DNA of 64,000 bases, from positions 1 to 64,000 of the forward strand of contig JAYGEX010000030.1 in NCBI GenBank assembly GCA_046582185.1. The letters are read 5' to 3'. The DNA comes from GCA-002726655 sp046582185. Lineage in GTDB: Bacteria; Pseudomonadota; Gammaproteobacteria; Pseudomonadales; Azotimanducaceae. The notes under the pieces were generated by a model that was not told the DNA's origin, searched no databases, and was given only the letters and a program-made list of their open reading frames with translations. Both the position numbers and the translations under genes were made by a program. Below are positions 35,441 through 45,360 of this stretch, in pieces (the stretch's first letter is position 1; each line of letters opens with the position of its first letter).

Positions 35441-37404
35441 CCGCTAAGGTTCTTGATTTCGATCGGTTCGATTTGGTCTGCAGTCGTGAAACCGAAGATC
35501 CTGGCGTAGAAGTAGAGCTCAAGATCCATGCATCGCTTGATGTTCTCAGCTTTGCGGAATCCATGCTGCTCGCCCTCAAATGGTACATAGGCAACGGCTA
35601 TTCCTTTCTTGTCGAGCGCTTCGACCATGGTCTCTGCCTGATTGGGAAGCACGACTTTATCTTCCAGGCCCTGAAAAAATATGCATGGGCTGGATAGTTG
35701 TTCAACATGGTGAATAGGTGATCGCGCCTCGTAGATATCCAGCCGGGAAGGGTAGGGGCCAATCATGCTGTCAAGATAACGGGCTTCGAATTTGTGTGTA
35801 TCTTTTGCCAGCGCTTCGAGATCGCTGACCCCAAAATGGCTGGCGCCGGCGCTAAATGTATCTGTAAATGTCAGCGCTGCAAGTGTCGTAAAGCCACCAG
35901 CACTACCGCCGCGAATGGCCAGTCGATCCATGTCCACAAGACCCTTGTCTCCTAAAAAGTTGCAGCCGGAAACGCTGTCTTCTACATCAACAATTCCCCA
36001 GTTACCTAATAACTTGTCGCGATAGACGCGGCCGTATCCAGTTGACCCACGATAGTTCAGGTCAAGGACAGCAAAGCCTCTGCTGGTCCAGTATTGTGTT
36101 CGAAGGCTAAGCACAGATGCAGTAGCGCCAGTTGGACCGCCATGTAACATCACCACCAGGGGTGGCTTTTCCTGTGACTTGTCCGGATTGTTGGGATATC
36201 CCTTGGTATTGTCCTCGGTATAGTCCTTATTGGTGGGCGGATAGAAAAATCCATGAGACTGCTCGCCTCCCGCACTTGGGAAGGAAATGGTCTCCGGGAT
36301 GGAGAAGTAACCTTCTTCCAGAGCAAGAACTGTCGTCTTCTTGATGTCTGTTGCTTCCCTGGACGCAAGGTTTAGGGAAACGATACCTGAAAATTCTGTA
36401 GGAGATGCGGCCATGAACACGAGTTCGTTCTCGTGTAAGGATACCCCGCTAATGCTGGTATAGGGCAAGTCAATGTCTTCGAGCTCGCCCTTATTCAAGT
36501 CCAGGATGGCGAGATGGCTTTCGTTCTTGATGCCGTAGATGCAGATTAGATGTTCATCATCCAGAAATTTGAAATTACACAGGCCGAAGCCCCAGTGGGG
36601 TTGTCCAAATTCAGCTTCCAGAGGCAAGAGGTTTGTTTCCACTTCATTCTTAATGTTGTGAATATTCCACCAACCAGACTCATCAGAGACGAAATAAAGC
36701 TCGCCAGAAGCAGAGAAGCGTGGCTGTTGAACTGATATCTTTTGCTTATCAATAGTGCCGCCAGCAACCTTTTTGATGTCCTCAAGCGTGCCATCCGCGG
36801 TAATGGACGCATGCCATAAGGTGGTTTCATCCCAGGGCATATTGGGGTGATCCCAGGTGATCCAGGCAAGACTACCACCATCACTGCTGATGCTCGGCGA
36901 GGCAAAAAAATCATGGCCGCTACTAAGGATAGAGACTTCACCTGACTCAAGGTCAACAGCGCCAAGCTTGTTCTCTGCCTCACCAGAACCCGAATGATCT
37001 TCCACGACGATGATGATTCTATTGTTGCGATGATCAACGATTCCATCTGCAAAGCGCAGCTCAGGTGAATTCGTTAGTTGGGCGGGCTGTTCATCTCCGA
37101 TGATTTGCCGGTACAGTTGTTGATCAGTAAAGTTGGAAAAAATAAGGCTGTCTGCAAACAATAACCATGCGCCGCCACCATATTCATGGACGCGGGTACG
37201 AATATTAAAAGGTGCAGGATTAACATCAGTTTCCTTGCCCTGTCGATCTCTTTTGACCAGAACATTGCGTCCCGCTTCCTGGGGTCGGCTCTCGAGCCAG
37301 AAGAGCTCGCCCTGATGAAAGCACGGGCTGGAGATGCCAATACTCTCTGCAACGATCAGATCACTGGTGATGGGAGACTTCCAAGATCCATAGGGCGCTT
37401 TCAT
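35437..37404 (-). CDS. S9 family (prolyl oligopeptidase-type) peptidase
   Basis: The 655-aa protein has an N-terminal beta-propeller (about residues 30-370) and a C-terminal alpha/beta-hydrolase domain. The nucleophile is in RGGSAGGFTTL, the acid likely in the GLEDKVVLPNQ loop and the histidine in GEQHGFRKAENI. LVVMLHGGPTG forms the oxyanion-hole region. It resembles acylaminoacyl/dipeptidyl peptidases and lacks an obvious signal peptide. An Asn/Asp/Lys-rich stretch just before the hydrolase domain looks expanded relative to typical members. It forms a two-gene unit with the ABC-F gene. Confidence 0.9.
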   Translation of the reverse strand: MKAPYGSWKSPITSDLIVAESIGISSPCFHQGELFWLESRPQEAGRNVLVKRDRQGKETDVNPAPFNIRTRVHEYGGGAWLLFADSLIFSNFTDQQLYRQIIGDEQPAQLTNSPELRFADGIVDHRNNRIIIVVEDHSGSGEAENKLGAVDLESGEVSILSSGHDFFASPSISSDGGSLAWITWDHPNMPWDETTLWHASITADGTLEDIKKVAGGTIDKQKISVQQPRFSASGELYFVSDESGWWNIHNIKNEVETNLLPLEAEFGQPHWGFGLCNFKFLDDEHLICIYGIKNESHLAILDLNKGELEDIDLPYTSISGVSLHENELVFMAASPTEFSGIVSLNLASREATDIKKTTVLALEEGYFSIPETISFPSAGGEQSHGFFYPPTNKDYTEDNTKGYPNNPDKSQEKPPLVVMLHGGPTGATASVLSLRTQYWTSRGFAVLDLNYRGSTGYGRVYRDKLLGNWGIVDVEDSVSGCNFLGDKGLVDMDRLAIRGGSAGGFTTLAALTFTDTFSAGASHFGVSDLEALAKDTHKFEARYLDSMIGPYPSRLDIYEARSPIHHVEQLSSPCIFFQGLEDKVVLPNQAETMVEALDKKGIAVAYVPFEGEQHGFRKAENIKRCMDLELYFYARIFGFTTADQIEPIEIKNLSG

Positions 37405-37464
37405 GTTGATTCCAAATTAATAGGTCTGCGGAGACTTAAGCTCTGGGAATTAGGTTTCTTAAAG

Positions 37465-37719
37465 CTATGAGTTCAGATATTCGGCGAGCTGGTCCAGCGT
37501 AAAGGGCCAACCAATATCAGCATCCACCGATTCCAATTGTATGACAGGAATACGGATGCCGTATTCTGCCATTAATTCCTCCGAATCGGCGATATCTATT
37601 TCACAGACTTCGATATCCTGACCTACCAGTACCGAATTATCAGCCTGTAAAATTCGCACGAGCTCGAGGGCCTGTTCACAGAGATGGCAGCCGAGGGTGG
37701 TGTAGAATTTAAGCTTCAC
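37465..37719 (-). CDS. Glutaredoxin-like DUF836 protein
   Basis: The 84-aa thioredoxin-fold protein has a redox-like CHLC motif at residues 12-15 (TTLGCHLCEQAL) and the cis-proline in GIRIPVIQ. DUF836 members are small glutaredoxin-like proteins of uncertain role. The start overlaps the tatD 3' end by 11 bp, so the two are probably translated together. Confidence 0.88.
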   Translation of the reverse strand: MKLKFYTTLGCHLCEQALELVRILQADNSVLVGQDIEVCEIDIADSEELMAEYGIRIPVIQLESVDADIGWPFTLDQLAEYLNS

Positions 37720-38560
37720 GATTGTTTTGTAAACGATAGTTTTTTAAGGAATCGTCTATCGCAGGTAGATTAAAGAATTGCTGTGCATTGCTGCTTGTTT
37801 GCCTGGCGAGTTCTTCATAGGTAATACCCAGGATTTCTGCAATGTGCCGGCATATCACAGTCAGATAATGTGGTTCATTGCGACGTGATTTTGGTTTCGG
37901 CCTGATGGTTCGCGGCAAGAGGTAAGGCGAATCCGTTTCGATAAGAAGGCGATTAAGCGGGATGGTCTTAACCAGATCAATAAGATGGCCTCCCCTTCGC
38001 TCATCACATATCCAGCCTGTAATGCCAATGTAGCAATCAAGGTCAAGATAAGCGGCCAGGGCATCTGCCTCACCGGTGAAGCAATGTACGACTACTTTAT
38101 CCAGTTTGTCTCGCCTGGGTTTAAGGACTTCGGCAAATGTGGGGTATGCATCCCGGTCATGTAAGAACATGGGCAGGCCCTGGTTTATGGCCAGATCAAT
38201 GTGCCGCTCGAAGGAGCTAATCTGAATGTCACGGGGAGAAAAATCCCTGAAGAAGTCGAGTCCGGTTTCTCCTATGGCTTTCACCTTAAGCGTTTTCGCG
38301 AGCTCAGCAAACCGAGACAGGACACGATCGTTGGTTTCCTCGGCATGATGGGGGTGTATCCCAACGGTTGCAAACAGTCCCTCGTATTTGTTAGCGAGAT
38401 TCACGGCTTCTTCAGATCCTGTGCTCGAAGCGCCTGTGATGACCAGTTGCCTGACACCTGCGCTCATAGCCCGCGATAAGACATCATGGCAGTCGTCACT
38501 AAAAGAATCGTGGGTCAGGTTAGCGCCGATATCAATGAGGCTCGGTTCAATATTCGTCAT
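37709..38560 (-). CDS. tatD: TatD family metal-dependent DNase
   Basis: The 283-aa TIM-barrel hydrolase has the metal ligands of the family in IDIGANLTHDSF, GIHPHHAEE, GETGLDFFRD, VVHCFTGEAD and ETDSPYLLPR. Related enzymes are 3'-5' exonucleases or deoxyribonucleases acting in DNA repair and, in E. coli TatD, on damaged DNA. The ATG overlaps the end of the frameshifted slt reading frame (ATGA), linking it to that unit. Confidence 0.92.
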   Translation of the reverse strand: MTNIEPSLIDIGANLTHDSFSDDCHDVLSRAMSAGVRQLVITGASSTGSEEAVNLANKYEGLFATVGIHPHHAEETNDRVLSRFAELAKTLKVKAIGETGLDFFRDFSPRDIQISSFERHIDLAINQGLPMFLHDRDAYPTFAEVLKPRRDKLDKVVVHCFTGEADALAAYLDLDCYIGITGWICDERRGGHLIDLVKTIPLNRLLIETDSPYLLPRTIRPKPKSRRNEPHYLTVICRHIAEILGITYEELARQTSSNAQQFFNLPAIDDSLKNYRLQNNREA

Positions 38561-40286
38561 ATAGCGGTGTTTTGTTTTTCAGTTGTTGGTACGACAGGTT
38601 TATTCACCATTATCACTGGCTTTCGGAAATCCTTAAATTCATGGTCATAGATCAAGGGTTGATCCTGATGCATGCGACGGCCGTAAATTGTCGAGAACAT
38701 TAAAATATTCTGGACATAGTTTCTGGTTTCGCGAAAGGGAATAGTTTCTATCCATACATCCAGCGGAGATCTGCATTGATCCAGCGTTTTACATTGCCGG
38801 GGCCGGCGTTGTAAGCGGCGGTCGCGAGTATACTATTGTTATTGTAGCGGCGAAGCATTTTACCCAGGTAATGTGACCCTAACTTGATATTGAGCTCGGG
38901 TTTTGTGAGATCCCGATTATTCCTGTAGGAAGAACCCGTATATTTCGCCATGGACTTCGCAGTGGCAGGCATCAATTGCATAATGCCGTAAGCGCTAGCA
39001 GGTGACTTCGCATCCGGCATAAATGCGCTCTCCTGACGAGCTATTGCGAGGCTCCAAACCACAGGAATATCGGCAGCACGAGCATAATGAATGAAGGTAT
39101 CCTGATAGGCGACGGGAAACCGGTAGTCTAATTCGTTCCAGGCTTTGGCCTCGATAAGAGACTGGATTGCCGGTTTGTACCATCCCCATTTTTGCGCAAC
39201 CCGAGCAGCGATTTGCCTTTCCTTGTTAGAGAAGTCCCTGGTGGTGAAATACCATTCGCGGCGGGCACGATTTCGTTCATCAATGGTGAGTAACTCCAGT
39301 GCGCGTTGAATACCGGGGAGTGCTTCCAAATTGAGAATTTCTTCAAAGGAAACATTGGAAGGTTTGTCGACAAAACTATAGCTTTGGCCCATGCGGTCAG
39401 CAGACATAAAGCCATAAAAGGTTCTCGCTTTGGCAAGGTTTGTGAAAATGGCGTCGGCCTGCTTTTGAGCGACAACATCCGGCTTTGACCTCGCCAGTCG
39501 TTTGATTCCGTGGAGTACTATCTCCCGGGTCTTTGCCCTTTGTGCCCTGTATTTATTCGTTTGCGTTACATTGTTGGGGCGTGTGTGCAGCAGTTTAAAG
39601 CTATTACCCAATTTTTTGTCTTGCCTTGCCAGAAAACGCGCTAGATAACTTGCCGGCTGTACCTTGTTGTTTCGGAGTGCCAGTGAGTATCGTTGCCAGG
39701 CAGCATCTGCAGTAAGTTCGCCACGGTCCCGCCATAGTTTGAATACCGGATCACATTCGTCTGGCTGTAAATAGTCTACTAACCACAGGCGACGAGCTTG
39801 TGCCTTGGCTTCTTCTATCCGGTTTTGTTTGTACAGGGCGAAGCCAAAAGAGCAGGCGTTTTTCCCGGTGCTATTCTCGGTATCGTAGTGATCCAGAAAT
39901 GTTTGCCACTGGCCACGTTTTGCCAGGCTATACAGCCAGTTATGGCGAAGCTGATTGGCCAGCGGCGTATCCTGGCATTGTTCAATGAAGGCGGTGATTG
40001 AGTCAGGTGTTTGCCTTGATATCCTGTAGATTTTGTCGGTGTATTCCAGATAAGGATATAGAGGATAGGTCTTTAACTGAGCTTCGAGCTTCAGATAACT
40101 TGAGCGTTGCCCCGATTTAATCAGGTAGATGATATCGAGATATTTCTTGCGGTGTTCGAATCGGGAAAGTTCGGCTCTCGGTTGATAATTTGGCCCTCGG
40201 GAAAATTCGGCCCGTGCTTTAGATGAATATATTCCCGATGTTATTCCTGCACCGATGACCAGAAGTATCAGCCAAAGTGCTCGTAT
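38557..40286 (-). pseudogene. slt: Soluble lytic transglycosylase, frameshifted near the C-terminus
   Basis: The frame resembles the Slt70-type murein transglycosylase: an alpha-helical U/L superhelix, then a lysozyme-like domain. The catalytic Glu is in ARQESAF, followed by SPASAYGIMQLMPATA and ATAAYNAGPGNV. A one-base deletion at about 38765 (CCC to CC) ends the frame early at 38748. Restoring one C gives DLPLDVWIETIPFRETRNYV in continuity to a TGA overlapping tatD. The N-terminal half is open to 40355, but no ATG/GTG/TTG precedes residue 225 or so. An ATA at 40284-40286 stands exactly where a signal peptide (RALWLILLVIGAG) would start. Real decay, ATA initiation or sequence error are all open. 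Confidence 0.8.
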
Positions 40287-40355
40287 TGCGATAGTGGATC
40301 TTGTGCAGGATGCCCCTGTATGAAGCGTTCTTGTCCGAATTCCAGTCGTGATGCG

Positions 40356-40790
40356 TCAGGTTCCTACGCGCACGGCAAGTACGTCACAAGGTGCGCCGTG
40401 CAGAACACCATTTGCGGTTGAGCCTAATAAAAGTGCAAGACCGTGTCGGCCATGGCTACCTACAACAATCAGGTCGGCGCCGATCTGGTTTGCCAGGGTG
40501 TGGATTTCGGTTTCCGGTCGCCCGAAAATAAGGTGCTGATCCTTTGGCTCAATGCCGAGGGTATTTGCAAACTCCGACAGATGAGAGCGTGCAGTTTCCT
40601 GTATCTGTTCCTGGATCGTCGATAAATCCATAGGGATATCACCCCCATAGGCAAGGCTCAGTGGTTCGATGGCGTGGGCACAACTTAGCGTTGCCGAGAA
40701 CGCCGTCTGTAACGCGCAGGCTCTCTTTGCCACGTGTCGCGACTCTTCCGTCAGATCTACTGCCACAAGAATGTGTTTGTATTCACCCAT
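40356..40790 (-). CDS. Universal stress protein, UspA family
   Basis: The 144-aa cytosolic protein has the Usp fold with ILVAVDLTEES at the N-terminus and the nucleotide-binding signature G-x2-G-x9-G-S/T seen as VGSHGRHGLALLLGSTANG. This suggests an ATP-binding subtype. The ATG at 40790 (MGEYKHILV) fits the family better than a GTG nine bases upstream. It runs in the same direction as slt, whose open frame begins just after this stop. Confidence 0.9.
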   Translation of the reverse strand: MGEYKHILVAVDLTEESRHVAKRACALQTAFSATLSCAHAIEPLSLAYGGDIPMDLSTIQEQIQETARSHLSEFANTLGIEPKDQHLIFGRPETEIHTLANQIGADLIVVGSHGRHGLALLLGSTANGVLHGAPCDVLAVRVGT

Positions 40791-40916
40791 TGCTTCCACC
40801 TCTTATATGTCGATTCTTATTTTTATAGGCCAGCTTTTTGGCAAATGTACACATTCTGGAAGGAGTAGACAACATCTCATCCAACCATTTGGTAAAAGAT
40901 TGGTAATATCAAGTTT

Positions 40917-41477
40917 ATGACATACGTAGTAATTGGAATAGCACTGTTACTCATTATCGCCCCTATCTTCGCGATACTGCCTTCAGCACGACAAAAAGAG
41001 CAGATGAAATTCCGTAAGATCGCGATGGGGCGGGGCATCAGCGTCGAAATGAGCAGAATTCAAGATCCTGTTCCGAAGCAGGATAAATATCTTTCCAATA
41101 CCGGTCAGCCTCTTGATCCGGTTCTCTCAATCATGGCCTATAAATTAGCCAGGCCCAGACAGAAGGAATTGCGCCTGAACCCGAGAATTGACTGGATTCT
41201 GAGCAGAACGGGCAAAAATTCACAGGAGCTCCCGCTGACATGGGAATGGGGAGATGGAAAGCCTGAATTAATGAGTGAAAAATTTCTGTCTTTGCTACAG
41301 CAGGCGCTGGGCGATTTGCCAGACGATGTTGTGAAAATTCAAGAACTTAACCAGGTGCTGACGGTATTTTGGCATGAGCGCTCTGGCGAAAAAGGTTTAA
41401 CTCTGGTGGCGGAATTTTTAGAGCGTTGTACCGCCTTGTCCCCTGGGGGCAGAGCGGCGGACTCAGAGCCTGATTAG
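40917..41477 (+). CDS. Small membrane-anchored protein of unknown function
   Basis: The 186-aa protein has one N-terminal transmembrane helix (YVVIGIALLLIIAPIFAILP) followed by a basic stretch (RQKEQMKFRKIAMGRG) and a soluble domain of about 150 residues. I do not recognise a characterised family; the layout resembles conserved hypothetical proteins found next to topA in other Gammaproteobacteria. It precedes topA by about 195 bp in the same direction. Confidence 0.7.
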   Translation: MTYVVIGIALLLIIAPIFAILPSARQKEQMKFRKIAMGRGISVEMSRIQDPVPKQDKYLSNTGQPLDPVLSIMAYKLARPRQKELRLNPRIDWILSRTGKNSQELPLTWEWGDGKPELMSEKFLSLLQQALGDLPDDVVKIQELNQVLTVFWHERSGEKGLTLVAEFLERCTALSPGGRAADSEPD

Positions 41478-41671
41478 CGCCGTTTATAAGCCATGTCTTG
41501 ACATTACCCTGGGTTTTCTGTCTATGCTAAATAAGGGCGATCCAGCCACGCATTTAGTTTAGGAGATGAATATTTTCACAATTCCGTGCTTGACCTTGGA
41601 TTAATTTCGCCTTATATATGTCGCCCTTTTACACTCCCAAATACACAACGTGATAAAAAGAATATAAATAC

Positions 41672-44416
41672 ATGGGTAAATCGTTAGTCATAGTAGAGTC
41701 TCCTGCAAAGGCAAAGACAATTAATCGTTACCTCGGTAATGACTATATTGTTAAGTCCAGCGTGGGTCATATTCGTGATTTGCCAGTTAGTGGCAATGGT
41801 AGCAAGGTCGATCCAAAAGCCAGGGCAAAGGAAGCTGCCAAGACTCGTAAGATGGATCCGGACAAGAAAGTTGCTTACAGGAAGCAGAAAGCTCGCAAGC
41901 AACTTATATCAAGAATGGGCATAGACCCTGATAACGATTGGGCAGCGCGATATGAAATCTTGCCCGGAAAGGAAAAGGTTGTTTCCGAGCTAAGAAAGCT
42001 TGCCAAAGATGCGGATACCATTTATCTGGCGACTGACCTTGACCGCGAGGGAGAGGCGATTGCCTGGCATCTACGGGAGGCTATTGGCGGCGACGATTCC
42101 CGCTATCGTCGAGTTGTCTTTAACGAGATAACAAAAAAGGCAATACAAGCTGCATTTGATTCGCCCGGTGAAATCAATATGGCTCATGTTTATGCGCAGC
42201 AAGCGCGAAGGTTTCTCGATCGTGTTGTTGGTTTCATGGTGTCTCCCTTGTTATGGGCGAAAATTGCCAGAGGATTGTCTGCCGGACGTGTTCAATCTGT
42301 GGCTGTCAAATTAATCGTAGAGCGGGAACGTGAAATTCGCGCGTTTATCCCGGATGAATACTGGGAAGTATTTGCGGATCTTTCTCAGGAGTCTGATGCT
42401 CCCGGTGAGTTTATTAAGTTCCAGGTAACTAAAGAGGCGGGGATAAATTTCAAGCCAACCAGCAAAGAGCAAACCGACCTGTCGCTGGCGAAGCTACGAG
42501 ATGCGAGCTATAAGGTTAGAAGCCGCGAAGACAAGCCAACCCAGACAAGACCAACAGCGCCGTATATCACATCAACGCTGCAGCAGGCAGCTAGCACACG
42601 CCTCGGTTATGGGGTGAAGAAAACAATGATGATGGCCCAGCGGCTATACGAAGCTGGTTACATCACATATATGCGAACAGACTCAACCAACTTGAGCAGC
42701 GACGCAGTGAATGCGTGTCGAGACATGATTCTGGCAGACTTTGGTAAGCAATATTTATTGGACGAGCCTAAAATATATTCCAGCAAGAAAGGTGCACAGG
42801 AAGCTCACGAAGCGATTCGGCCGTCGGACGTTAATGTAAAAGCCACGTCTCTCTCGGGTATGGAGAGAGATGCCGAACGCTTGTACGAACTCATCTGGCG
42901 ACAATTTGTTGCTTGTCAGATGCCCAATGCCCAGTACACGAGTACTACCGTCATCGTAGAGGCATCGGATCTGGAACTCAGGATCAGAGGCAGGATATTG
43001 CGCTTCGATGGTTATACGAGAGTCCAGGCACCAGCGGGTCGCAAAGATGATGAGGTACCACTGCCCGATTATAAGGTGGATCAAATCCTGGGCCTTGTTA
43101 AATTATTGCCGTCACAGCATTACACCAAGCCGCTGCCCCGATATGGTGAGGCCGCATTGGTGCGTGAATTGGAGAAAAAGGGCATTGGGCGCCCATCGAC
43201 ATACGCATCGATCATCACGACCATCCAGGATCGTGGTTATGTCACGCTGAACAATAAGAGGTTCTATGCCGAGAAGATCGGCGAATTAGTGACTGACCGG
43301 CTCAACGAAAATTTCTCTGACCTCATGAACTATGGTTTTACATCTGACTTAGAAGAGTCTCTGGATAAGGTCTCCGATGGCGTGGTTGAGTGGAAACATC
43401 TGCTCAATGAGTTCTATGAGGACTTTGATAAGCGGGTCGAGAAGGCGGGCGATCTGGAAGGTGGTATGCGTTCCAATGAGCCGTCGATGACCGACATTGA
43501 TTGTCCCAAATGTGGTCGAAAAATGAACGTTCGAACTGCAAGCACTGGTGTCTTCCTTGGCTGTTCCGGTTATGCCCTACCGCCGAAGGAACGATGCAAG
43601 AGCACGATTAATCTCATTTCGGGCGATGAAGTGGTCAGTGCTAACGGTGATGAAGAAGAAGAATCCAGAATCCTTCTAACCAAGAAACGCTGCCCTGATT
43701 GTGGCTCTGCAATGAATAGTTATCTGATTGACACGGGTAGGAAGCTTCACCTGTGTGGTAATAATCCGGATTGTGCGGCATTCGAGGTTGAGGCCGGTGA
43801 ATTCAAGATCAAAGGTTATGATGGTCCCATTCTGGATTGCGATAAGTGCGGCGCAGAAATGCAGCTTAAGACCGGTCGCTTTGGGAAGTACTTTGGCTGT
43901 ACCAGCGAAGATTGTAAGAACACACGTAAGTTGCTTAGAAACGGTGAGGCTGCGCCACCCAAGATGGACCCGGTCGCCATGCCGGAACTGGAATGCGAAA
44001 AGGTCGATGATACCTACCTTCTGAGGGATGGTGCCGCTGGAATCTTTTTGGCTGCAAGCCAATTTCCAAAAAACCGGGAAACACGAGCGCCTTACGTTGA
44101 TGAGCTGATTCCTCACCAGAATGAAATTGATCCCAAATATGGTTTCTTGATGCTGGCGCCGGTCAAGGATCCGGATGGACGCAGGTCTATGGTCAGGTTT
44201 GCAAGAAAGACCAAAGAGCAATACGTGATGACCGAAGTGGAGAAAGGTAAAGCTTCCGGTTGGCGCGCTGATTATATCGACGGGAAGTGGGTAGAGACGG
44301 CGAAGCCCAAAGCCAAGCCAAAGAAGAAGGCTGCAAAGAAAAAAGTCGCCAAAAAGAAAGTCGCTAAAAAGAAAGTTAAGAAGGTCGTGGCTACTGCGAA
44401 AGACGATTCTGAGTAA
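41672..44416 (+). CDS. topA: DNA topoisomerase I
   Basis: The 914-aa type IA topoisomerase relaxes negative supercoils. The Toprim domain has VIVESPAKAKTI and the metal motif TDLDREGEAI (Asp122, Asp124). The active-site tyrosine is Tyr333 in GYITYMRTDST. Zinc-ribbon repeats follow (CPKCGRKMNV, CPDCGSAMNS, CDKCGAEMQL) and a C-terminal Lys/Ala-rich tail of about 35 residues, typical of DNA-binding tails in this group. An in-frame ATG without a strong Shine-Dalgarno starts the gene. Confidence 0.96.
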   Translation: MGKSLVIVESPAKAKTINRYLGNDYIVKSSVGHIRDLPVSGNGSKVDPKARAKEAAKTRKMDPDKKVAYRKQKARKQLISRMGIDPDNDWAARYEILPGKEKVVSELRKLAKDADTIYLATDLDREGEAIAWHLREAIGGDDSRYRRVVFNEITKKAIQAAFDSPGEINMAHVYAQQARRFLDRVVGFMVSPLLWAKIARGLSAGRVQSVAVKLIVEREREIRAFIPDEYWEVFADLSQESDAPGEFIKFQVTKEAGINFKPTSKEQTDLSLAKLRDASYKVRSREDKPTQTRPTAPYITSTLQQAASTRLGYGVKKTMMMAQRLYEAGYITYMRTDSTNLSSDAVNACRDMILADFGKQYLLDEPKIYSSKKGAQEAHEAIRPSDVNVKATSLSGMERDAERLYELIWRQFVACQMPNAQYTSTTVIVEASDLELRIRGRILRFDGYTRVQAPAGRKDDEVPLPDYKVDQILGLVKLLPSQHYTKPLPRYGEAALVRELEKKGIGRPSTYASIITTIQDRGYVTLNNKRFYAEKIGELVTDRLNENFSDLMNYGFTSDLEESLDKVSDGVVEWKHLLNEFYEDFDKRVEKAGDLEGGMRSNEPSMTDIDCPKCGRKMNVRTASTGVFLGCSGYALPPKERCKSTINLISGDEVVSANGDEEEESRILLTKKRCPDCGSAMNSYLIDTGRKLHLCGNNPDCAAFEVEAGEFKIKGYDGPILDCDKCGAEMQLKTGRFGKYFGCTSEDCKNTRKLLRNGEAAPPKMDPVAMPELECEKVDDTYLLRDGAAGIFLAASQFPKNRETRAPYVDELIPHQNEIDPKYGFLMLAPVKDPDGRRSMVRFARKTKEQYVMTEVEKGKASGWRADYIDGKWVETAKPKAKPKKKAAKKKVAKKKVAKKKVKKVVATAKDDSE

Positions 44417-44440
44417 TCGGGCTAGCCCAAAAAAAGAGCA

Positions 44441-44465
44441 AAAAAAAGGGCCGATGAACAGGCCC
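44441..44465 (-). terminator. Rho-independent terminator downstream of lexA
   Basis: On the minus strand GGGCC and GGCCC pair around TGTTCATC and are followed by seven T. It lies about 250 bp past the lexA stop and close to the convergent topA stop. Confidence 0.65.
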
Positions 44466-44656
44466 GATAAATGACTTGATAAATAACTGAATAGATAAGA
44501 TGGTTAAAAAGCTGGTCAATCCAGTTCGTTAGTTAAACCCATGAAAAAGGGTTCAGGAATGATGGGAATGTATAGCGACTCGGGTGGTAGTGGTAAATTG
44601 CCCCTCGCATTTGGCAGCGCAAATGCTACTGACTATTCTACCGGTGACAATTAACG

Positions 44657-44707
44657 ATTCACCGCTTGAAACTATTCACTGCTTGAAACTATTCACCGCT
44701 TGAAACA
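44657..44707 (+). repeat. 17-bp tandem repeat, three copies
   Basis: Three direct copies of ATTCACYGCTTGAAACW abut without spacers and end 6 bp from the lexA stop codon. The function is unknown; the 3' untranslated region of lexA contains them. Confidence 0.9.
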
Positions 44708-44713
44708 ATAGCT

Positions 44714-45310
44714 TTAGCGTCGAATAACACCAACTCCTATACCTTCAAAAGCAAAAGACTTGTCTCGCAGATCAACGACGATAGGTGAGTAGTCTTTATT
44801 TTCAGGCAGCAAGGTAACTTCCCACTTCTTGCGACCTTTCTGCAGCCGCTTAACGGTAACTTCGTCGTCTATGCGAGCAACTACAATATCGCCGTTGTTA
44901 ACGTTTGTAGTCTTGTGAACGGCGAGCAGGTCGCCATCGAATATACCGCCTTCCATCATGCTGTCACCATGAACCGTAAGGAAGTAGTCAGCTCTCGGCT
45001 TGAAAAAACTTGCAGGCATTTCAACATGGTCTTCAATATGTTCTGTAGCCAGGATTGGACTCCCTGCAGCGACTCGACCGACAATAGGGATGCCGCCGGA
45101 ATCTGGTAGTTTAATACCCCTGGAGGTGCCGGGGATCATTACTATCGCACCTTTACGCGCTAGTGCTTTGAGATGTTCTTCTGAAGCGTTTGCGCTCTTG
45201 AATCCCAGCTCCTTGGCAATATCAGCCCGAGTGGGCGGATAGCCAATTTCTTCAATGTAGGTTTTGATGAAATCCAGTACTTCGTTTTGCCTTGGAGTTA
45301 GCTTAATCAT
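44714..45310 (-). CDS. lexA: LexA repressor
   Basis: The 198-aa SOS repressor has an N-terminal winged helix (TPRQNEVLDFIKTYI, GYPPTRADIAKELGF) and an S24 latent protease domain. The self-cleavage bond is Ala82-Gly83 (RVAAGSPI), with catalytic Ser117 (GDSMM) and Lys154 (VTVKRL). It is autoregulated through two tandem SOS boxes just upstream. The next gene is a SPOR protein on the other strand, not the sulA cell-division inhibitor seen in some relatives. Confidence 0.97.
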   Translation of the reverse strand: MIKLTPRQNEVLDFIKTYIEEIGYPPTRADIAKELGFKSANASEEHLKALARKGAIVMIPGTSRGIKLPDSGGIPIVGRVAAGSPILATEHIEDHVEMPASFFKPRADYFLTVHGDSMMEGGIFDGDLLAVHKTTNVNNGDIVVARIDDEVTVKRLQKGRKKWEVTLLPENKDYSPIVVDLRDKSFAFEGIGVGVIRR

Positions 45311-45325
45311 TTGATACCCATTTAT

Positions 45326-45341
45326 CTGTTTTTATATACAG
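45326..45341 (-). promoter_or_regulatory. SOS box 1 of lexA
   Basis: CTGTTTTTATATACAG matches the CTGT-N8-ACAG LexA operator exactly. It starts 16 bp upstream of the lexA ATG. Confidence 0.93.
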
Positions 45342-45344
45342 TAA

Positions 45345-45360
45345 CTGGAATTATATACAG
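45345..45360 (-). promoter_or_regulatory. SOS box 2 of lexA
   Basis: Read on the minus strand, CTGTATATAATTCCAG differs from the operator consensus at one core base (CCAG for ACAG). It is 3 bp from box 1 and covers the -10 element. Confidence 0.85.

Noticed and set aside
44657..44707. Three direct repeats as a CRISPR array
   Set aside because: The copies abut with no spacers, and no cas gene is present.
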